Assembly: GCA_945890735.1 (NCBI GenBank)
Contig: CAMDCZ010000005.1
Span: forward strand, 6,552-70,551
DNA: 64,000 nt
Reading direction: 5' to 3'
Source: Bordetella parapertussis
GTDB lineage: Bacteria > Pseudomonadota > Gammaproteobacteria > Burkholderiales > Burkholderiaceae_C
Below the pieces are notes generated by a model. It had not been told where the DNA came from, did not search any database, and worked only from the letters and a program-made list of their open reading frames with translations. Shown here piece after piece: positions 15,558-24,951 of the stretch (the first letter of the stretch is position 1; the number at the start of each line of letters is the position of its first letter). Position numbers and translations under genes: made by a program.

Positions 15558-16511
15558 TCAGGCCAGTTGCTGCTCCAGGTCGTGCAACACCTGGTAGCAG
15601 GGCAACACTTGCGCCACGCTGCCATTCGGTTCACGGCCTTCACGGATGGCCGCAAAAAACTCGCGGTCTTGCAACTCAATGCCATTCATCGACACGGCCA
15701 CTTTGGAGACATCGATTTTTTCTTCCTTGCCGTTGAACAAGTCGTCGTATCGCGCAATGTAGGTAGCGGTGTCGCCGATATAGCGGAAGTAAGTGCCCAA
15801 AGGGCCATCGTTGTTGAAGCTGAGTGACAAAGTGCAGATGGCGCCGTTGGCCGCTTGCAATTGAATGCTCATGTCCATGGCAATCCCGAGTGTGGGATGA
15901 ATGGGCCCTTGCACCGCATTGGCTTTGACAACAGGACTACCGGCTTGGTAAGCGAACAAATCGACAGTGTGCGCGGCGTGGTGCCACAGCAAGTGGTCGG
16001 TCCAACTGCGCGGTTGACCCAGAGCGTTCATGTTGGTGCGGCGGAAAAAATACGTTTGCACATCCATTTGGTGGATGTTGAACTGGCCCGCCTGAATCTG
16101 CTGGTGCACGAACTGGTGGCTGGGGTTGAAGCGGCGCGTGTGGCCACACATGGCCACCAAACCGGTTTGCTTTTGCAAGGCCACCACTTCGGCACCGTCT
16201 TGGTAGACATCGCACAAAGGAATTTCCACTTGCACATGCTTGCCCGCTTTCAAGCAAGCGATGGATTGGGAGGCATGCATTTGGGTGGGTGTGCACAAAA
16301 TCACCGCGTCCACCTCGTTCATGGCCAGGCTTTCGTTCAAGTCGGTGGTCACGTGACCGATACCGTATTGCTTGGCCACTTCCTGGGTCTTGGCCAACTC
16401 GCGACCAACCAAGGACACCACCTCGACACCGTCGATCAGTTTGATGCCGTCGAGATGCTTGATGCCAAATGCGCCTGCGCCTGCCAGGGCGACTTTGATG
16501 GTCTTGCTCAT
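15558..16511 (-). CDS. pmdC: 4-carboxy-2-hydroxymuconate-6-semialdehyde dehydrogenase
   Basis: This 317-residue Gfo/Idh/MocA-family enzyme has the Rossmann motif GAGAFG at 11-16 and the EIPLCD block where sugar oxidoreductases have EKP. It is LigC-like. It oxidises the hemiacetal form of 4-carboxy-2-hydroxymuconate-6-semialdehyde to 2-pyrone-4,6-dicarboxylate with NAD(P). It is the last gene of the pmd operon; its ATG overlaps the pmdB stop by 4 bp and is preceded by GGAGA. The long upstream extension of the frame lies inside pmdB and is rejected. Confidence 0.92.
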   Translation of the reverse strand: MSKTIKVALAGAGAFGIKHLDGIKLIDGVEVVSLVGRELAKTQEVAKQYGIGHVTTDLNESLAMNEVDAVILCTPTQMHASQSIACLKAGKHVQVEIPLCDVYQDGAEVVALQKQTGLVAMCGHTRRFNPSHQFVHQQIQAGQFNIHQMDVQTYFFRRTNMNALGQPRSWTDHLLWHHAAHTVDLFAYQAGSPVVKANAVQGPIHPTLGIAMDMSIQLQAANGAICTLSLSFNNDGPLGTYFRYIGDTATYIARYDDLFNGKEEKIDVSKVAVSMNGIELQDREFFAAIREGREPNGSVAQVLPCYQVLHDLEQQLA

Positions 16512-17365
16512 GAGTTCTCCAAAATCAAATGACCCACCGCCGTGTTGCTGGCGGGTACATGGTAGAAACGGTGCGCCACTGTCGGCGCGGCTTTGCCTTC
16601 GTTGACGTCGCTCATCGCGCCACGCGCAATCAGCCACATCACCAACTCGATGCCTTCGCTGCCTGCCTCCCGCACATAGTCGATGTGGGGGATGGCCGCC
16701 GCCGCCGCCGGATCGGCAATCAGCTTGTCTAAAAACGCGTTGTCAAAGTCTTTGTTGATCAGCCCCGCACGTGGGCCTTGCAACTGGTGGCTCATGCCGC
16801 CAGTGCCCCAAATATGCACGTTCAAATCTTCATCAAAACTCTTCACCGCATTGGCGATGGCTTTGCCGAGGTTGAAGCAGCGCTGGCCGGAAGGTACGGG
16901 GTACTGCACCACGTTCACCGCAAAGGGAATCACCGGGCAAGGCCAGGCTGCCGGTTGACCGCACATCAACGACAGCGGCACGGTCAGGCCATGGTCCACA
17001 TCCATTTGGTTGACGATGGTCAGGTCAAAGTCTTGCTGAATCACCGACTGCGCGATATGACCAGCCAATTCGGGGTGACCTTGCACCACGGGCACGGGGC
17101 GTGGGCCCCAGCCCTCGTCGGCTGGCGTGTATTGCGCGGCTGTGCCAATCGCAAACGTGGGGATCATGTCCAAGCTGAAAGCGGTGGCGTGGTCGTTGTA
17201 AACCAAGAAAATGACATCCGGCGTGTGGTCCTTCATCCATTGCTTGGAGAACTCGTAGCCTTTGAACAGCGGCTGCCAATAGGGCTCGGTGGTTTTCCCC
17301 ATGTCGATGGTCGCGCCAATCGCGGGAACATGCGAGGTGTAAACCGATGCGGTGATGCGTGCCAT
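16508..17365 (-). CDS. pmdB: protocatechuate 4,5-dioxygenase, beta (catalytic) subunit
   Basis: This 285-residue LigB-fold extradiol dioxygenase carries the iron ligands His12 (SHVPAIG) and His59 (NDHATAF) and a late glutamate in the GSEGIEL block. The partner alpha subunit is the gene just upstream, 1 bp apart. The pair cleaves protocatechuate between C4 and C5. GGAAAGG precedes the ATG at 17365. Confidence 0.94.
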   Translation of the reverse strand: MARITASVYTSHVPAIGATIDMGKTTEPYWQPLFKGYEFSKQWMKDHTPDVIFLVYNDHATAFSLDMIPTFAIGTAAQYTPADEGWGPRPVPVVQGHPELAGHIAQSVIQQDFDLTIVNQMDVDHGLTVPLSLMCGQPAAWPCPVIPFAVNVVQYPVPSGQRCFNLGKAIANAVKSFDEDLNVHIWGTGGMSHQLQGPRAGLINKDFDNAFLDKLIADPAAAAAIPHIDYVREAGSEGIELVMWLIARGAMSDVNEGKAAPTVAHRFYHVPASNTAVGHLILENS

Positions 17366-17366
17366 G

Positions 17367-17801
17367 TCAAGCCTTTCCTGCGTTGCCTTGCGGCTGGCGG
17401 TGCGCTTGTGCGTCACCGTCCTCGCCGGTGAACCGGTTGCCTTGGACCGAACGCCCACCCGCGACCATCATGGCGCGGTATTCGTCCTCGGTCATGCCGG
17501 TCATGCTGCCCGCCATTTGCTGAAAACTCTTGCCATCGGTCGCACCGATCTTGGCCAAGAAATAAATATTGCCACCGGTGCGGATGCACCAGTTGAGGTC
17601 GCGGGCCAGTACCGCTTGCTTTTGTTCTTCGGTCATGGCCCATTCATCCAGGTAAGCACGTTCATCCGCTTTGAAGCGGGCGCGGTTGTCGGCCTTCATG
17701 AGCGACATGCAAAACTGATTGAGCCAATAGCCTTTGCGTGACTGCTCTGCGTCAAAAATCGTGGTGCCTGGCACGTCCAGGTAAGGCTTATCGAGGGCCA
17801 T
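17367..17801 (-). CDS. pmdA: protocatechuate 4,5-dioxygenase, alpha subunit
   Basis: This 144-residue all-helical LigA-type subunit has the family blocks LNQFCMSLMKADNR and GGNIYFLAKIGATDGKSF. It caps the active site of the beta subunit. Length and order (alpha then beta) match ligAB and pmdAB. The tail after residue 118 is polar and low-complexity. The gap to pmdD upstream is 20 bp. Confidence 0.94.
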   Translation of the reverse strand: MALDKPYLDVPGTTIFDAEQSRKGYWLNQFCMSLMKADNRARFKADERAYLDEWAMTEEQKQAVLARDLNWCIRTGGNIYFLAKIGATDGKSFQQMAGSMTGMTEDEYRAMMVAGGRSVQGNRFTGEDGDAQAHRQPQGNAGKA

Positions 17802-17821
17802 GTTTTTCTTTCAGAGAAGGG

Positions 17822-18751
17822 TCAAACTCGCTCGGGCCAATACAAACGCATCGGGTTGTCAACGAGCAGTCGGCGTTGAAGGTCAGCCGTGACGGCAATG
17901 TGTGGGATGAAATCCACCAACAAACCGTCATCGGGCATGTGGTCTTTCAAATTCGGGTGTGGCCAATCCGTTCCCCACAACACCCGGTCGGGGAATGACT
18001 CGACCACGCGGCGGGCAAAAGGCACCACGTCTTGGTAAGCCTGCTGCTCACCGTTCAAGGCCCGAGGTCCGCTCAGGCTCAAGCGCTCTGGGCATGACAC
18101 CTTGCTCCAAACGTTTTCGTGCTGCTGCATGAACTTCATGAACAAGCTGAACTCGGGGCCGTCTACCGGTTGCGCCACATTGGGTCTGCCCATGTGGTCG
18201 ACCACCACGGTGGTGGGCAGCGCGGTGAAAAAATCCCACAACTCGGGCAGATCCACCGCCTCGAAATAAATCACCACATGCCAGCCCCAGGCCTGGATGC
18301 GGTTGGCGATCTCCATCAACTCGTCTTTGGGTGTGAAATCGACCAGTCGCTTGACGAAATTGAAGCGAACCCCGCGCACACCTGCGTCATGCATGTCTTG
18401 CAAGGCATGGTCGGTGACATCACGTTTGACCGTGGCCACACCACGCGCCCGACCCATGGCGTGCCGCAAAGCGTCCACCAGGGCGCTGTTGTCAGCACCA
18501 TGGCATGTGGCTTGCACGATCACGTTTTTATCGAAACCCAAGTGGTCCCGCAGTGCAAACAACTGGTCCTTGGAGGCATCACAGGGCGTGTACTTGCGCT
18601 CGGGCGCGTAGGGAAACTGATCGCCAGGCCCAAACACATGGCAGTGCGCATCCACCGCGCCTGCGGGCAACACGAAGCGCGGCTTGGCGGGCCCCTCGAA
18701 CCAATCGAGCCAGCCAGGGGTTTTGTCAAAGGCACCGGCAGTAGGTTTCAT
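17822..18751 (-). CDS. pmdD: 2-pyrone-4,6-dicarboxylate hydrolase
   Basis: This 309-residue amidohydrolase-fold lactonase is LigI-like. It opens 2-pyrone-4,6-dicarboxylate to 4-oxalomesaconate. The metal-site or substrate-site histidines of the DAHCHVFGP motif are His36 and His38, and GTDWPHPN lies near the C-terminus. ATG at 18751 overlaps the end of pmdF; a TTG nine bases further up is an alternative. Confidence 0.92.
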   Translation of the reverse strand: MKPTAGAFDKTPGWLDWFEGPAKPRFVLPAGAVDAHCHVFGPGDQFPYAPERKYTPCDASKDQLFALRDHLGFDKNVIVQATCHGADNSALVDALRHAMGRARGVATVKRDVTDHALQDMHDAGVRGVRFNFVKRLVDFTPKDELMEIANRIQAWGWHVVIYFEAVDLPELWDFFTALPTTVVVDHMGRPNVAQPVDGPEFSLFMKFMQQHENVWSKVSCPERLSLSGPRALNGEQQAYQDVVPFARRVVESFPDRVLWGTDWPHPNLKDHMPDDGLLVDFIPHIAVTADLQRRLLVDNPMRLYWPERV

Positions 18752-18756
18752 GTCGG

Positions 18757-19443
18757 TCAATCGATGTACTTCAAACCGGCTTTGGCCAAGGCCTCGCGCA
18801 TGTTGTACATGTCCAAGCCCAGCACACCCGCGGCCAGCTTGGTGCGCTTCTCGCCCTCCAAAGCCTCTCGAGCAGCCGCTGCATCGGCCACGGCTTGCGC
18901 CATGCTGGCTGGCACCACCACCACGCCATCGTCATCGGCCACGATCGCGTCCCCTGCGTTGACCGCTGCCCCGGCACACACAATCGGAACATTCACCGAC
19001 CCCACGGTGGCTTTGATCGTGCCCTTGGCACTGATGGCACGGCTCCACACGGGAAAACCCATGGCCTCGAGTTCGACCACATCGCGCACACCAGCGTCGA
19101 TGACCAAAGCCCTGGCCCCACGTGCCTGAAAAGAGGTGGCCAAGAGGTCGCCGAAATACCCGTCGGTACAAGGCGCGGTGATGGCCGCCACCACGATGTC
19201 GCCGGGTTGGATTTGTTCGGCCACCACATGCATCATCCAGTTGTCACCAGGGTGAAGCAGCACCGTGACTGCCGTGCCAGAGACCTGCGCACCTTTGTAA
19301 ATCGGGCGCATGACGGTGTGCATCAGCCCCAGGCGGCCCATGGCTTCATGAACCGTGGCCACGCCATACAAACCGAGTTGCTCGACCGCGCCCTTGTCAG
19401 CGCGGGTGATGTTGCGTTTGACAGTGCCCAAGGGGTAATGCAT
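18757..19443 (-). CDS. pmdF: 4-carboxy-4-hydroxy-2-oxoadipate aldolase
   Basis: This 228-residue class II pyruvate aldolase of the RraA/LigK fold has the GDLLATS block and the Arg120-Asp121 pair (GVRDVVELEAMG) of the metal and substrate site. It splits 4-carboxy-4-hydroxy-2-oxoadipate into pyruvate and oxaloacetate, the last step of the pathway, and usually also decarboxylates oxaloacetate. It follows pmdE with a 1-bp gap. Confidence 0.93.
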   Translation of the reverse strand: MHYPLGTVKRNITRADKGAVEQLGLYGVATVHEAMGRLGLMHTVMRPIYKGAQVSGTAVTVLLHPGDNWMMHVVAEQIQPGDIVVAAITAPCTDGYFGDLLATSFQARGARALVIDAGVRDVVELEAMGFPVWSRAISAKGTIKATVGSVNVPIVCAGAAVNAGDAIVADDDGVVVVPASMAQAVADAAAAREALEGEKRTKLAAGVLGLDMYNMREALAKAGLKYID

Positions 19444-19444
19444 C

Positions 19445-20479
19445 TCACAGGCCTTTCTGTTTCAAGCGTGCGTCCAAGCGTGGAAACACGCGGCGCACAT
19501 TGGCTTCGTAAATCTGGTGGCGATCCTCGTCGCTGAGCAAGCTGCTGGCTTGGATGTAGCGTTTGGTGTCGTCATAGTAATGTCCTGTTTGTGGGTCGAT
19601 GCCGCGCACCGCGCCGATCATCTCGGAGGCAAACAAAACGTTTTTCACTGGAATGACTGTGTTGAGCAAGTCGATGCCAGGCTGGTGGTAGACACAGGTG
19701 TCAAAAAAGATGTTGTTGAGCAAATGGTCTTCGAGCAAAGGTTTTTTGAGTTCTTGCGCCAAGCCTCTGAAACGCCCCCAGTGATAGGGGACCGCGCCGC
19801 CACCGTGGGGAATGAGGAACTTCAAGGTTGGAAAGTCTTTGAACAAATCACTGGTCAGGCACTGCATGAAAGCCGTGGTGTCAGCATTCAAATAATGCGC
19901 ACCCGTGGTGTGGAAACAAGCGTTGCAACTCGTCGACACATGGATCATGGCGGGCAAGTCGTGCTCCACCATTTTCTCGTAGATCGGATACCAATGGCGG
20001 TCGCTCAAGGGGGGGGATGTCCAATGACCGCCCGAAGGGTCGGGGTTGAGGTTGATGCCCACCGCGCCGTATTCATTCACACACTTCTCCAACTCGGGGA
20101 TGCAAGTGGCTGGGTCAACCCCTGGCGACTGAGGCAGCATCGCGACCGGCACAAAGTGGTCTGGGAACAAGGTGGAGACGCGAAAGCACAGTTCGTTGCA
20201 AATCGCAGCCCAGGTGCTGGAGACCGCAAAGTCGCCGATGTGGTGGGCCATGAAAGACGCACGAGGGGAAAACAAAGTGATGTCACTGCCCCGCTCTTTC
20301 ATCAATTTCAACTGGTTGGTCTCGATGCTGTGGCGTAAATCGTCATCGCTGATGCGTAAGTCAGCGGCTTGGGGCATGACCGTCGGGTCTTGGATGCCCG
20401 CGATTTGCTGGTTGCGCCAGTCTTCCAGGGCCTTGGGGGCGGTGGTGTAGTGGCCGTGGCAATCGATGATCAAACTCAT
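19445..20479 (-). CDS. pmdE: 4-oxalomesaconate hydratase
   Basis: This 344-residue amidohydrolase-superfamily protein is LigJ-like. It adds water to 4-oxalomesaconate to give 4-carboxy-4-hydroxy-2-oxoadipate. The DCHGHY motif lies at 6-11 and later metal-site blocks are IHVSTSC and IPHGGGAVPYH. The ATG at 20479 has GGAGA upstream and overlaps the pmdU stop by 4 bp. Confidence 0.93.
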   Translation of the reverse strand: MSLIIDCHGHYTTAPKALEDWRNQQIAGIQDPTVMPQAADLRISDDDLRHSIETNQLKLMKERGSDITLFSPRASFMAHHIGDFAVSSTWAAICNELCFRVSTLFPDHFVPVAMLPQSPGVDPATCIPELEKCVNEYGAVGINLNPDPSGGHWTSPPLSDRHWYPIYEKMVEHDLPAMIHVSTSCNACFHTTGAHYLNADTTAFMQCLTSDLFKDFPTLKFLIPHGGGAVPYHWGRFRGLAQELKKPLLEDHLLNNIFFDTCVYHQPGIDLLNTVIPVKNVLFASEMIGAVRGIDPQTGHYYDDTKRYIQASSLLSDEDRHQIYEANVRRVFPRLDARLKQKGL

Positions 20480-21651
20480 GTGGCGTCTCCTGAATTCCAA
20501 ATGTGTGCTGGCACCATGGCCTCGCCACGCATGATGAGGCGCGCGGTGCGGAGCAGCGCGGCTTGCGTGACTTCATGTCCACCAGGCAATTCTGGCGCTT
20601 CGCGGGTTTGCAAAGCCACGCTGAATTCGCCGGTGGGGTGTTCAACCGACAGGGCTTGGGATGCCCCTGGCTTCATGGCCGCCACGCCTTCACACACCGT
20701 ACCGCGCAACACACAGGCAGTGCCGACCGTGACGGCGGCCAGCACACCGATCGCGTCGTGGCAAACATGCGGAATGAAACTGCGGGTGGTGATTGCTCCG
20801 CCATGCATGGGCGGGGCGATCAAGGTCATCTTGGGGTAGTTTTTCTGGCGCACGTCGCCCAAACCCATCAGCACCGACACCTGCAAGCGCAAGGCTTCGA
20901 TGCGGGTCTTGAGCCCAAGGTTTGCGTTCAGCGCATCAGCCGATTCGTAACCCGTGCACCCCAAGTCGCTGGCCTGGAACATCACCAAAGGCATGCCGTT
21001 GTCGATGCACGTGACATCCAACTCAAACGGCTCAAACCCCGAAAGTGTGTCGGTGGGAATCACTCTCACTCGGTCTTTCACGCGGCCGGTCGGCAGCAAA
21101 CCGCTGCACACCGAACCAGCGGTGTCCAAGAAGTTGATCGTGATCGGTGCGGCCGTGCCAGGCGCACCGTCGATGCGGGCCTGCCCCGTGTCCGCCACGA
21201 ACCGCTGGCCATCGGGGCCCATGGGTGTTTGTACCGTGATGTCGCATTGCATGTCGGTGTTCAAAGTCAAAACACGCAAGGTGGTGGTGTCAGCTTTGGC
21301 GTGAAGCAGGCCTGATTCCAAGGCAAATGGCACGACTGCCGCGAGCATGTTGCCGCAGTTGGGTGTGGTGTCCACCGTGTCTTTGTCGGGTTGTAACTGC
21401 GCAAACAAAAAATCCAAATCCACGCCAGCGGTCAAACTGGGACGCACGATGCCAACCTTGCTGGTGAGCGGGTGTGCGCCACCCAGACCATCGACTTGCC
21501 GCTTATCGGGTGAGCCCATGATGGCCAACAACACCTGGTCGCGGGTGGCGATGTCTGCGGGCAAATCACGCGCATTGAAAAACGGCCCTTTGGACGTGCC
21601 ACCTCTCATGTAAAGACAAGGAACGGCATGGGGAGGTGTTGGCTGACGCAT
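20476..21651 (-). CDS. pmdU: 4-oxalomesaconate tautomerase (PrpF family)
   Basis: This 391-residue PrpF-family isomerase matches GalD/LigU proteins, which shift the keto-enol double bond of 4-oxalomesaconate before hydration. The blocks MRGGTSKGPFF, TPNCGNMLAAV (with the active-site Cys) and a late HPTGEFSV are present. It is the first pmd gene. The order U-E-F-D-A-B-C equals that of Comamonas pmdUKEFDABC except that the transporter gene pmdK is missing. Only 15 bp separate it from pilD upstream. Confidence 0.92.
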   Translation of the reverse strand: MRQPTPPHAVPCLYMRGGTSKGPFFNARDLPADIATRDQVLLAIMGSPDKRQVDGLGGAHPLTSKVGIVRPSLTAGVDLDFLFAQLQPDKDTVDTTPNCGNMLAAVVPFALESGLLHAKADTTTLRVLTLNTDMQCDITVQTPMGPDGQRFVADTGQARIDGAPGTAAPITINFLDTAGSVCSGLLPTGRVKDRVRVIPTDTLSGFEPFELDVTCIDNGMPLVMFQASDLGCTGYESADALNANLGLKTRIEALRLQVSVLMGLGDVRQKNYPKMTLIAPPMHGGAITTRSFIPHVCHDAIGVLAAVTVGTACVLRGTVCEGVAAMKPGASQALSVEHPTGEFSVALQTREAPELPGGHEVTQAALLRTARLIMRGEAMVPAHIWNSGDAT

Positions 21652-21666
21652 GGTGCTTGTTTGGCT

Positions 21667-22524
21667 TTAAAAAATATAGCGGTGGTTGAACACCAACATC
21701 GGTGCGAATGCAGCCGTGATGACGCCCGACAAAGCCAGGTAGGGCCCGAAGGGCAATGCTTGACCGGGCTTGAGTTGCCCGCGCCAACGCATCACCAGGG
21801 CCACAAACACACCCAACAAAGAAGACAAGAGCACCAGCATGGGCAACGCCAACCAACCCAACCAGGCACCCAAGGCAGCCAAGAGCTTGAAGTCACCTTC
21901 GCCCATGCCTTGTTTGCCTGTGACCAGGCCAAACAAAGCTTGCACCAACCACAGCACACCATAGCCCGCTGCGGCGCCCCAGACACTGTCGGTCAGTTGC
22001 ACGCCCGTCAAACCCAAGGCAGATGCCAGCAAACCGGTCCACAACAACGGTTGGGTCAAGACATCCGGCAACAACATGGTGTCGAGGTCAATCAGTGACA
22101 GGGCCAACAGCACCGTGGCAAAGCCAGCCCACGCCAAGGCTTCCAAGCCGATACCAAAGCGCGCAACAGACACACCCCAAAAAGCTGCCACGGCCAACTC
22201 GACCATGGGGTAACGCCATGAAATCGCACAACCGCCATGGGCACAACGCCCCCTGAGCCAAGCAAAGCTCAACAAGGGCAAGAGGTCTTGCCAACGCAAT
22301 GGGGTGGCACAGGTGGGGCAATGCGAGCCCGGTTGCATCAGGCTGAGTGGCGCATGGCTGGGGTGGGACTGGCCCAATATGGCAGCTGCCTGGGTTTGCC
22401 AGTCGCGCTTGATCATGCGCGGCAAACGCCAAACCACGACATTGATGAAGCTGCCCACCAGCAAACCAAGCAAGGCGGCCAACACGGTCCACCCATCGGG
22501 GTTGTTGAGCATGGGCGTCACCAT
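21667..22524 (-). CDS. pilD: type IV prepilin peptidase / N-methyltransferase
   Basis: This 285-residue membrane protein of the A24 aspartic peptidase family cleaves and N-methylates prepilins. It has the N-terminal GSFINVVVWRLP block, cysteines at 69/72 (CPTC) and 94/99, and catalytic aspartates in LIDLDTMLLPD (Asp146/148) and GMGEGDFK (Asp211). The second cysteine pair is spaced CX4C instead of the usual CX2C. Its position is odd: 3 bp after livF and 15 bp before pmdU, with no other pilus gene near; pilD normally lies with pilBC and coaE. Confidence 0.93.
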   Translation of the reverse strand: MVTPMLNNPDGWTVLAALLGLLVGSFINVVVWRLPRMIKRDWQTQAAAILGQSHPSHAPLSLMQPGSHCPTCATPLRWQDLLPLLSFAWLRGRCAHGGCAISWRYPMVELAVAAFWGVSVARFGIGLEALAWAGFATVLLALSLIDLDTMLLPDVLTQPLLWTGLLASALGLTGVQLTDSVWGAAAGYGVLWLVQALFGLVTGKQGMGEGDFKLLAALGAWLGWLALPMLVLLSSLLGVFVALVMRWRGQLKPGQALPFGPYLALSGVITAAFAPMLVFNHRYIF

Positions 22525-22527
22525 GGG

Positions 22528-23241
22528 TCAGGCCTTTTCCACAGACACACCCAACAAGCGATCGAGCAGCTCGGGTTGAGATTGCAAGGCTTGCGCGCTG
22601 CCACTGTGCATGACCCGCCCCTGGTCTAACACCAGCGCTTGGTGGCTGATGGCCAAAATGGCTTGCGGATGCTGCTCAACGATGATGGCCGACATGCCTT
22701 GCGCACGGGTGATGCTGGCAATGGCGCGCAACAACTCTGCCACGATCAAAGGGGCCAGGCCTTCGAGGGGTTCGTCCAGCAACAAGAGTTTGGGATTGAG
22801 CACCAAAGCACGACCCACAGCCAACATCTGTTGTTCGCCACCCGAGAGTTGGTTACCCATGTTGGATTTCCGCTCGGCCAATCGGGGAAACAGCTCGAAC
22901 ACACGGGCGGGTGTCCAATGCCCTGGTCGTGCCACGGCAGTCAGGTTTTCCAGCACTGTCAGGGACTTGAAAACATGGCGCTCTTGAGGTACCCAGCCCA
23001 CCCCTGCAGCTGCACGCGCATGGGAGGGCAAGGCATGCAACTGCACGCCATCCAAGACCATGCGGCCTGCGTGCTGCCTGGTCGCGCCAGCGATGGTGTT
23101 GATCAAGGTGGTTTTGCCGGTGCCATTGCGCCCCAGCAACGCCAAGGTTTCGCCTTGCGCCAAGGACATGGACACTTCGTGCAAGATGATCGCTTGGCCA
23201 TAGCCCGCGCTGAGTTGTTCAATCCGCAAGAGCTCAGCCAT
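22528..23241 (-). CDS. livF: branched-chain amino acid-type ABC transporter, ATP-binding protein LivF
   Basis: This 237-residue ATPase has Walker A GRNGTGKTT near residue 38, signature LSGGEQQ and Walker B LLLLDEP. It pairs with LivG to energise the LivHM permease. It overlaps livG by 8 bp. The operon may carry an aromatic acid or amino acid; given the pmd genes directly downstream and the missing pmdK, aromatic acid import is a reasonable guess but is not shown. Confidence 0.92.
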   Translation of the reverse strand: MAELLRIEQLSAGYGQAIILHEVSMSLAQGETLALLGRNGTGKTTLINTIAGATRQHAGRMVLDGVQLHALPSHARAAAGVGWVPQERHVFKSLTVLENLTAVARPGHWTPARVFELFPRLAERKSNMGNQLSGGEQQMLAVGRALVLNPKLLLLDEPLEGLAPLIVAELLRAIASITRAQGMSAIIVEQHPQAILAISHQALVLDQGRVMHSGSAQALQSQPELLDRLLGVSVEKA

Positions 23242-23995
23242 GCGTGTCTCCCTGACCTAAATAGACTTCGCGCACCAAGGGATTGGCTGCAACTTCCAGC
23301 GGGGTGCCTTCGGTGAGCACCGCACCATTGACCAACACGGTCATGCGATTGGCAAAGCGAAAGACCAGATCCATGTCGTGTTCAATCAAGACCACGCTCA
23401 CATCGGCAGGCAAGGCTGCGACGGTTTGCAACAACTCCTCGCGCTCCCCCGCCGGCACGCCCGCCACCGGCTCATCCAGCAGCAACACATTGGGCTCGCA
23501 AGCCAAGGCGATCGCCATCTCCAACAGTCGGCGTTTGCCGTAGGCGAGTTCATGGGTGGCTTGGTCCATCACCTCGAGCAGATGAAATTGCGCGAGCAAA
23601 GCTTCACACCGCTTGGTCACCTGGTCGCCCTGCCCCAAGGCTTGCCACCAACGCCCACCCAAACCCAGGTGTTGCGACACGACCATGGCCAAGGTTTGCA
23701 AAGGGGTCAGGTCATCGAACAACTGGTTGATTTGAAAAGTACGCACCAAGCCGCGTCGAACGCGCTGGTGCGAAGGCAGTTGGCTGATGTCTTGGCCTTG
23801 CAAAAAAATACGGCCAGCAGTGGGCTCGAGCACGCCAGTGAGCAAGTTGATCAAGGTGGTTTTGCCCGCGCCATTGGGACCGATGAGGGCATGTCGGGCA
23901 CCCCGATGCACGCTGAGGTTCACATGGTCAGTGGCGGTGATGCCGCCAAAGCGTTTGACCAAGCCCTCGCAAGACAACACCACATCCGTAGTCAT
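23234..23995 (-). CDS. livG: branched-chain amino acid-type ABC transporter, ATP-binding protein LivG
   Basis: This 253-residue ATPase has Walker A GPNGAGKTT, a degenerate family-typical signature ELAYGKRRLLEMA, and Walker B VLLLDEP followed by AGVPAGE. The C-terminal VREVYLGQ is the LivG hallmark. The ATG at 23995 overlaps the livM stop by 4 bp; a longer frame begins at 24016. Confidence 0.92.
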   Translation of the reverse strand: MTTDVVLSCEGLVKRFGGITATDHVNLSVHRGARHALIGPNGAGKTTLINLLTGVLEPTAGRIFLQGQDISQLPSHQRVRRGLVRTFQINQLFDDLTPLQTLAMVVSQHLGLGGRWWQALGQGDQVTKRCEALLAQFHLLEVMDQATHELAYGKRRLLEMAIALACEPNVLLLDEPVAGVPAGEREELLQTVAALPADVSVVLIEHDMDLVFRFANRMTVLVNGAVLTEGTPLEVAANPLVREVYLGQGDTHG

Positions 23996-24951
23996 GTGTT
24001 GCGCCTCCAGGTCCATGGGCGGATCAGGCGTTCACGGCCAACCAACATCAGCAAGACCAAGAACAGACCCAGCCAAAAGGTCCAGTACTGCGGTGTCCAG
24101 GCAGAGATCACGCTGTGCAGGATTTTGAACACCACCGCACCCACCAACCCACCCCACAGCCAACCGGTGCCGCCGATCACCAACATCAACAGCACATCAG
24201 CCGAGCGGTCAAAACCAAAAACATCCAACGAAGCAAAACCCGTGGTCTGGGCTTGCAAGCCACCTGCCACGCCGGCCAAGGCCGCAGCCAAGGTGTAGAC
24301 CGTGACCAGGCGGGCATTGACATCGATGCCAATGGCTTGGGCACGTAAGCGGTTGTCTCGGATGGCTTGCAAACTGAAACCAAAGGGTGAATGCACCAAA
24401 CGGTGCAAGGCGATGAACACCAGCAGTGTGACGACCAATGCATACCAAGCAGCGGTTTGACCGTACAAATCAAATTCAAAATGGCCCAATACCGGTCCCA
24501 TGACCACGCCTTGCAAACCATCGGCACCGCCCGTCAAGCCATCGAACTTGTTGGCCAATTCTTGCAGGATCAAGGCCACACCAAGCGTCACCATCAAGCG
24601 GGTGAGGTCAGAGCCGCGTAACACCCCCAGGCTGCAAACCGCACCCAACAGCATGGTCAAACCAGTGGCAGCAGCCAGCCCCAGCAAAGGATCGGGATGG
24701 ATGTGTTTGGCAAACAAGGCCGCGCTGTAAGCACCCATGCCAAAAAAAGCGGCGTGGCCCAGCGACACGATGCCGGTATAGCCCAAAATCAAGTCAAGGG
24801 ACAACGCAAACAAGGCAATGATGGTGATCTCGCTGATCAAAAGCGCGTGCGTGGGCAAGGCATAAGGCAGCGCCAACAACACCGCCCACAAAGCAAAGGA
24901 CCACCAACGCGGTTGGGCGGCCAGGCGCAGGCTTTGGGTCACCGCGCTCAT
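23992..24951 (-). CDS. livM: branched-chain amino acid-type ABC transporter permease LivM
   Basis: This 319-residue inner-membrane permease has about nine hydrophobic segments and the blocks LDLILGYTGIVSLGHAAFFGMGA and AIRDNRLRAQAIGI, typical of LivM. The ATG at 24951 overlaps the livH stop by 4 bp; an open frame reaching 25422 lies within livH and is ignored. Confidence 0.92.
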   Translation of the reverse strand: MSAVTQSLRLAAQPRWWSFALWAVLLALPYALPTHALLISEITIIALFALSLDLILGYTGIVSLGHAAFFGMGAYSAALFAKHIHPDPLLGLAAATGLTMLLGAVCSLGVLRGSDLTRLMVTLGVALILQELANKFDGLTGGADGLQGVVMGPVLGHFEFDLYGQTAAWYALVVTLLVFIALHRLVHSPFGFSLQAIRDNRLRAQAIGIDVNARLVTVYTLAAALAGVAGGLQAQTTGFASLDVFGFDRSADVLLMLVIGGTGWLWGGLVGAVVFKILHSVISAWTPQYWTFWLGLFLVLLMLVGRERLIRPWTWRRNT

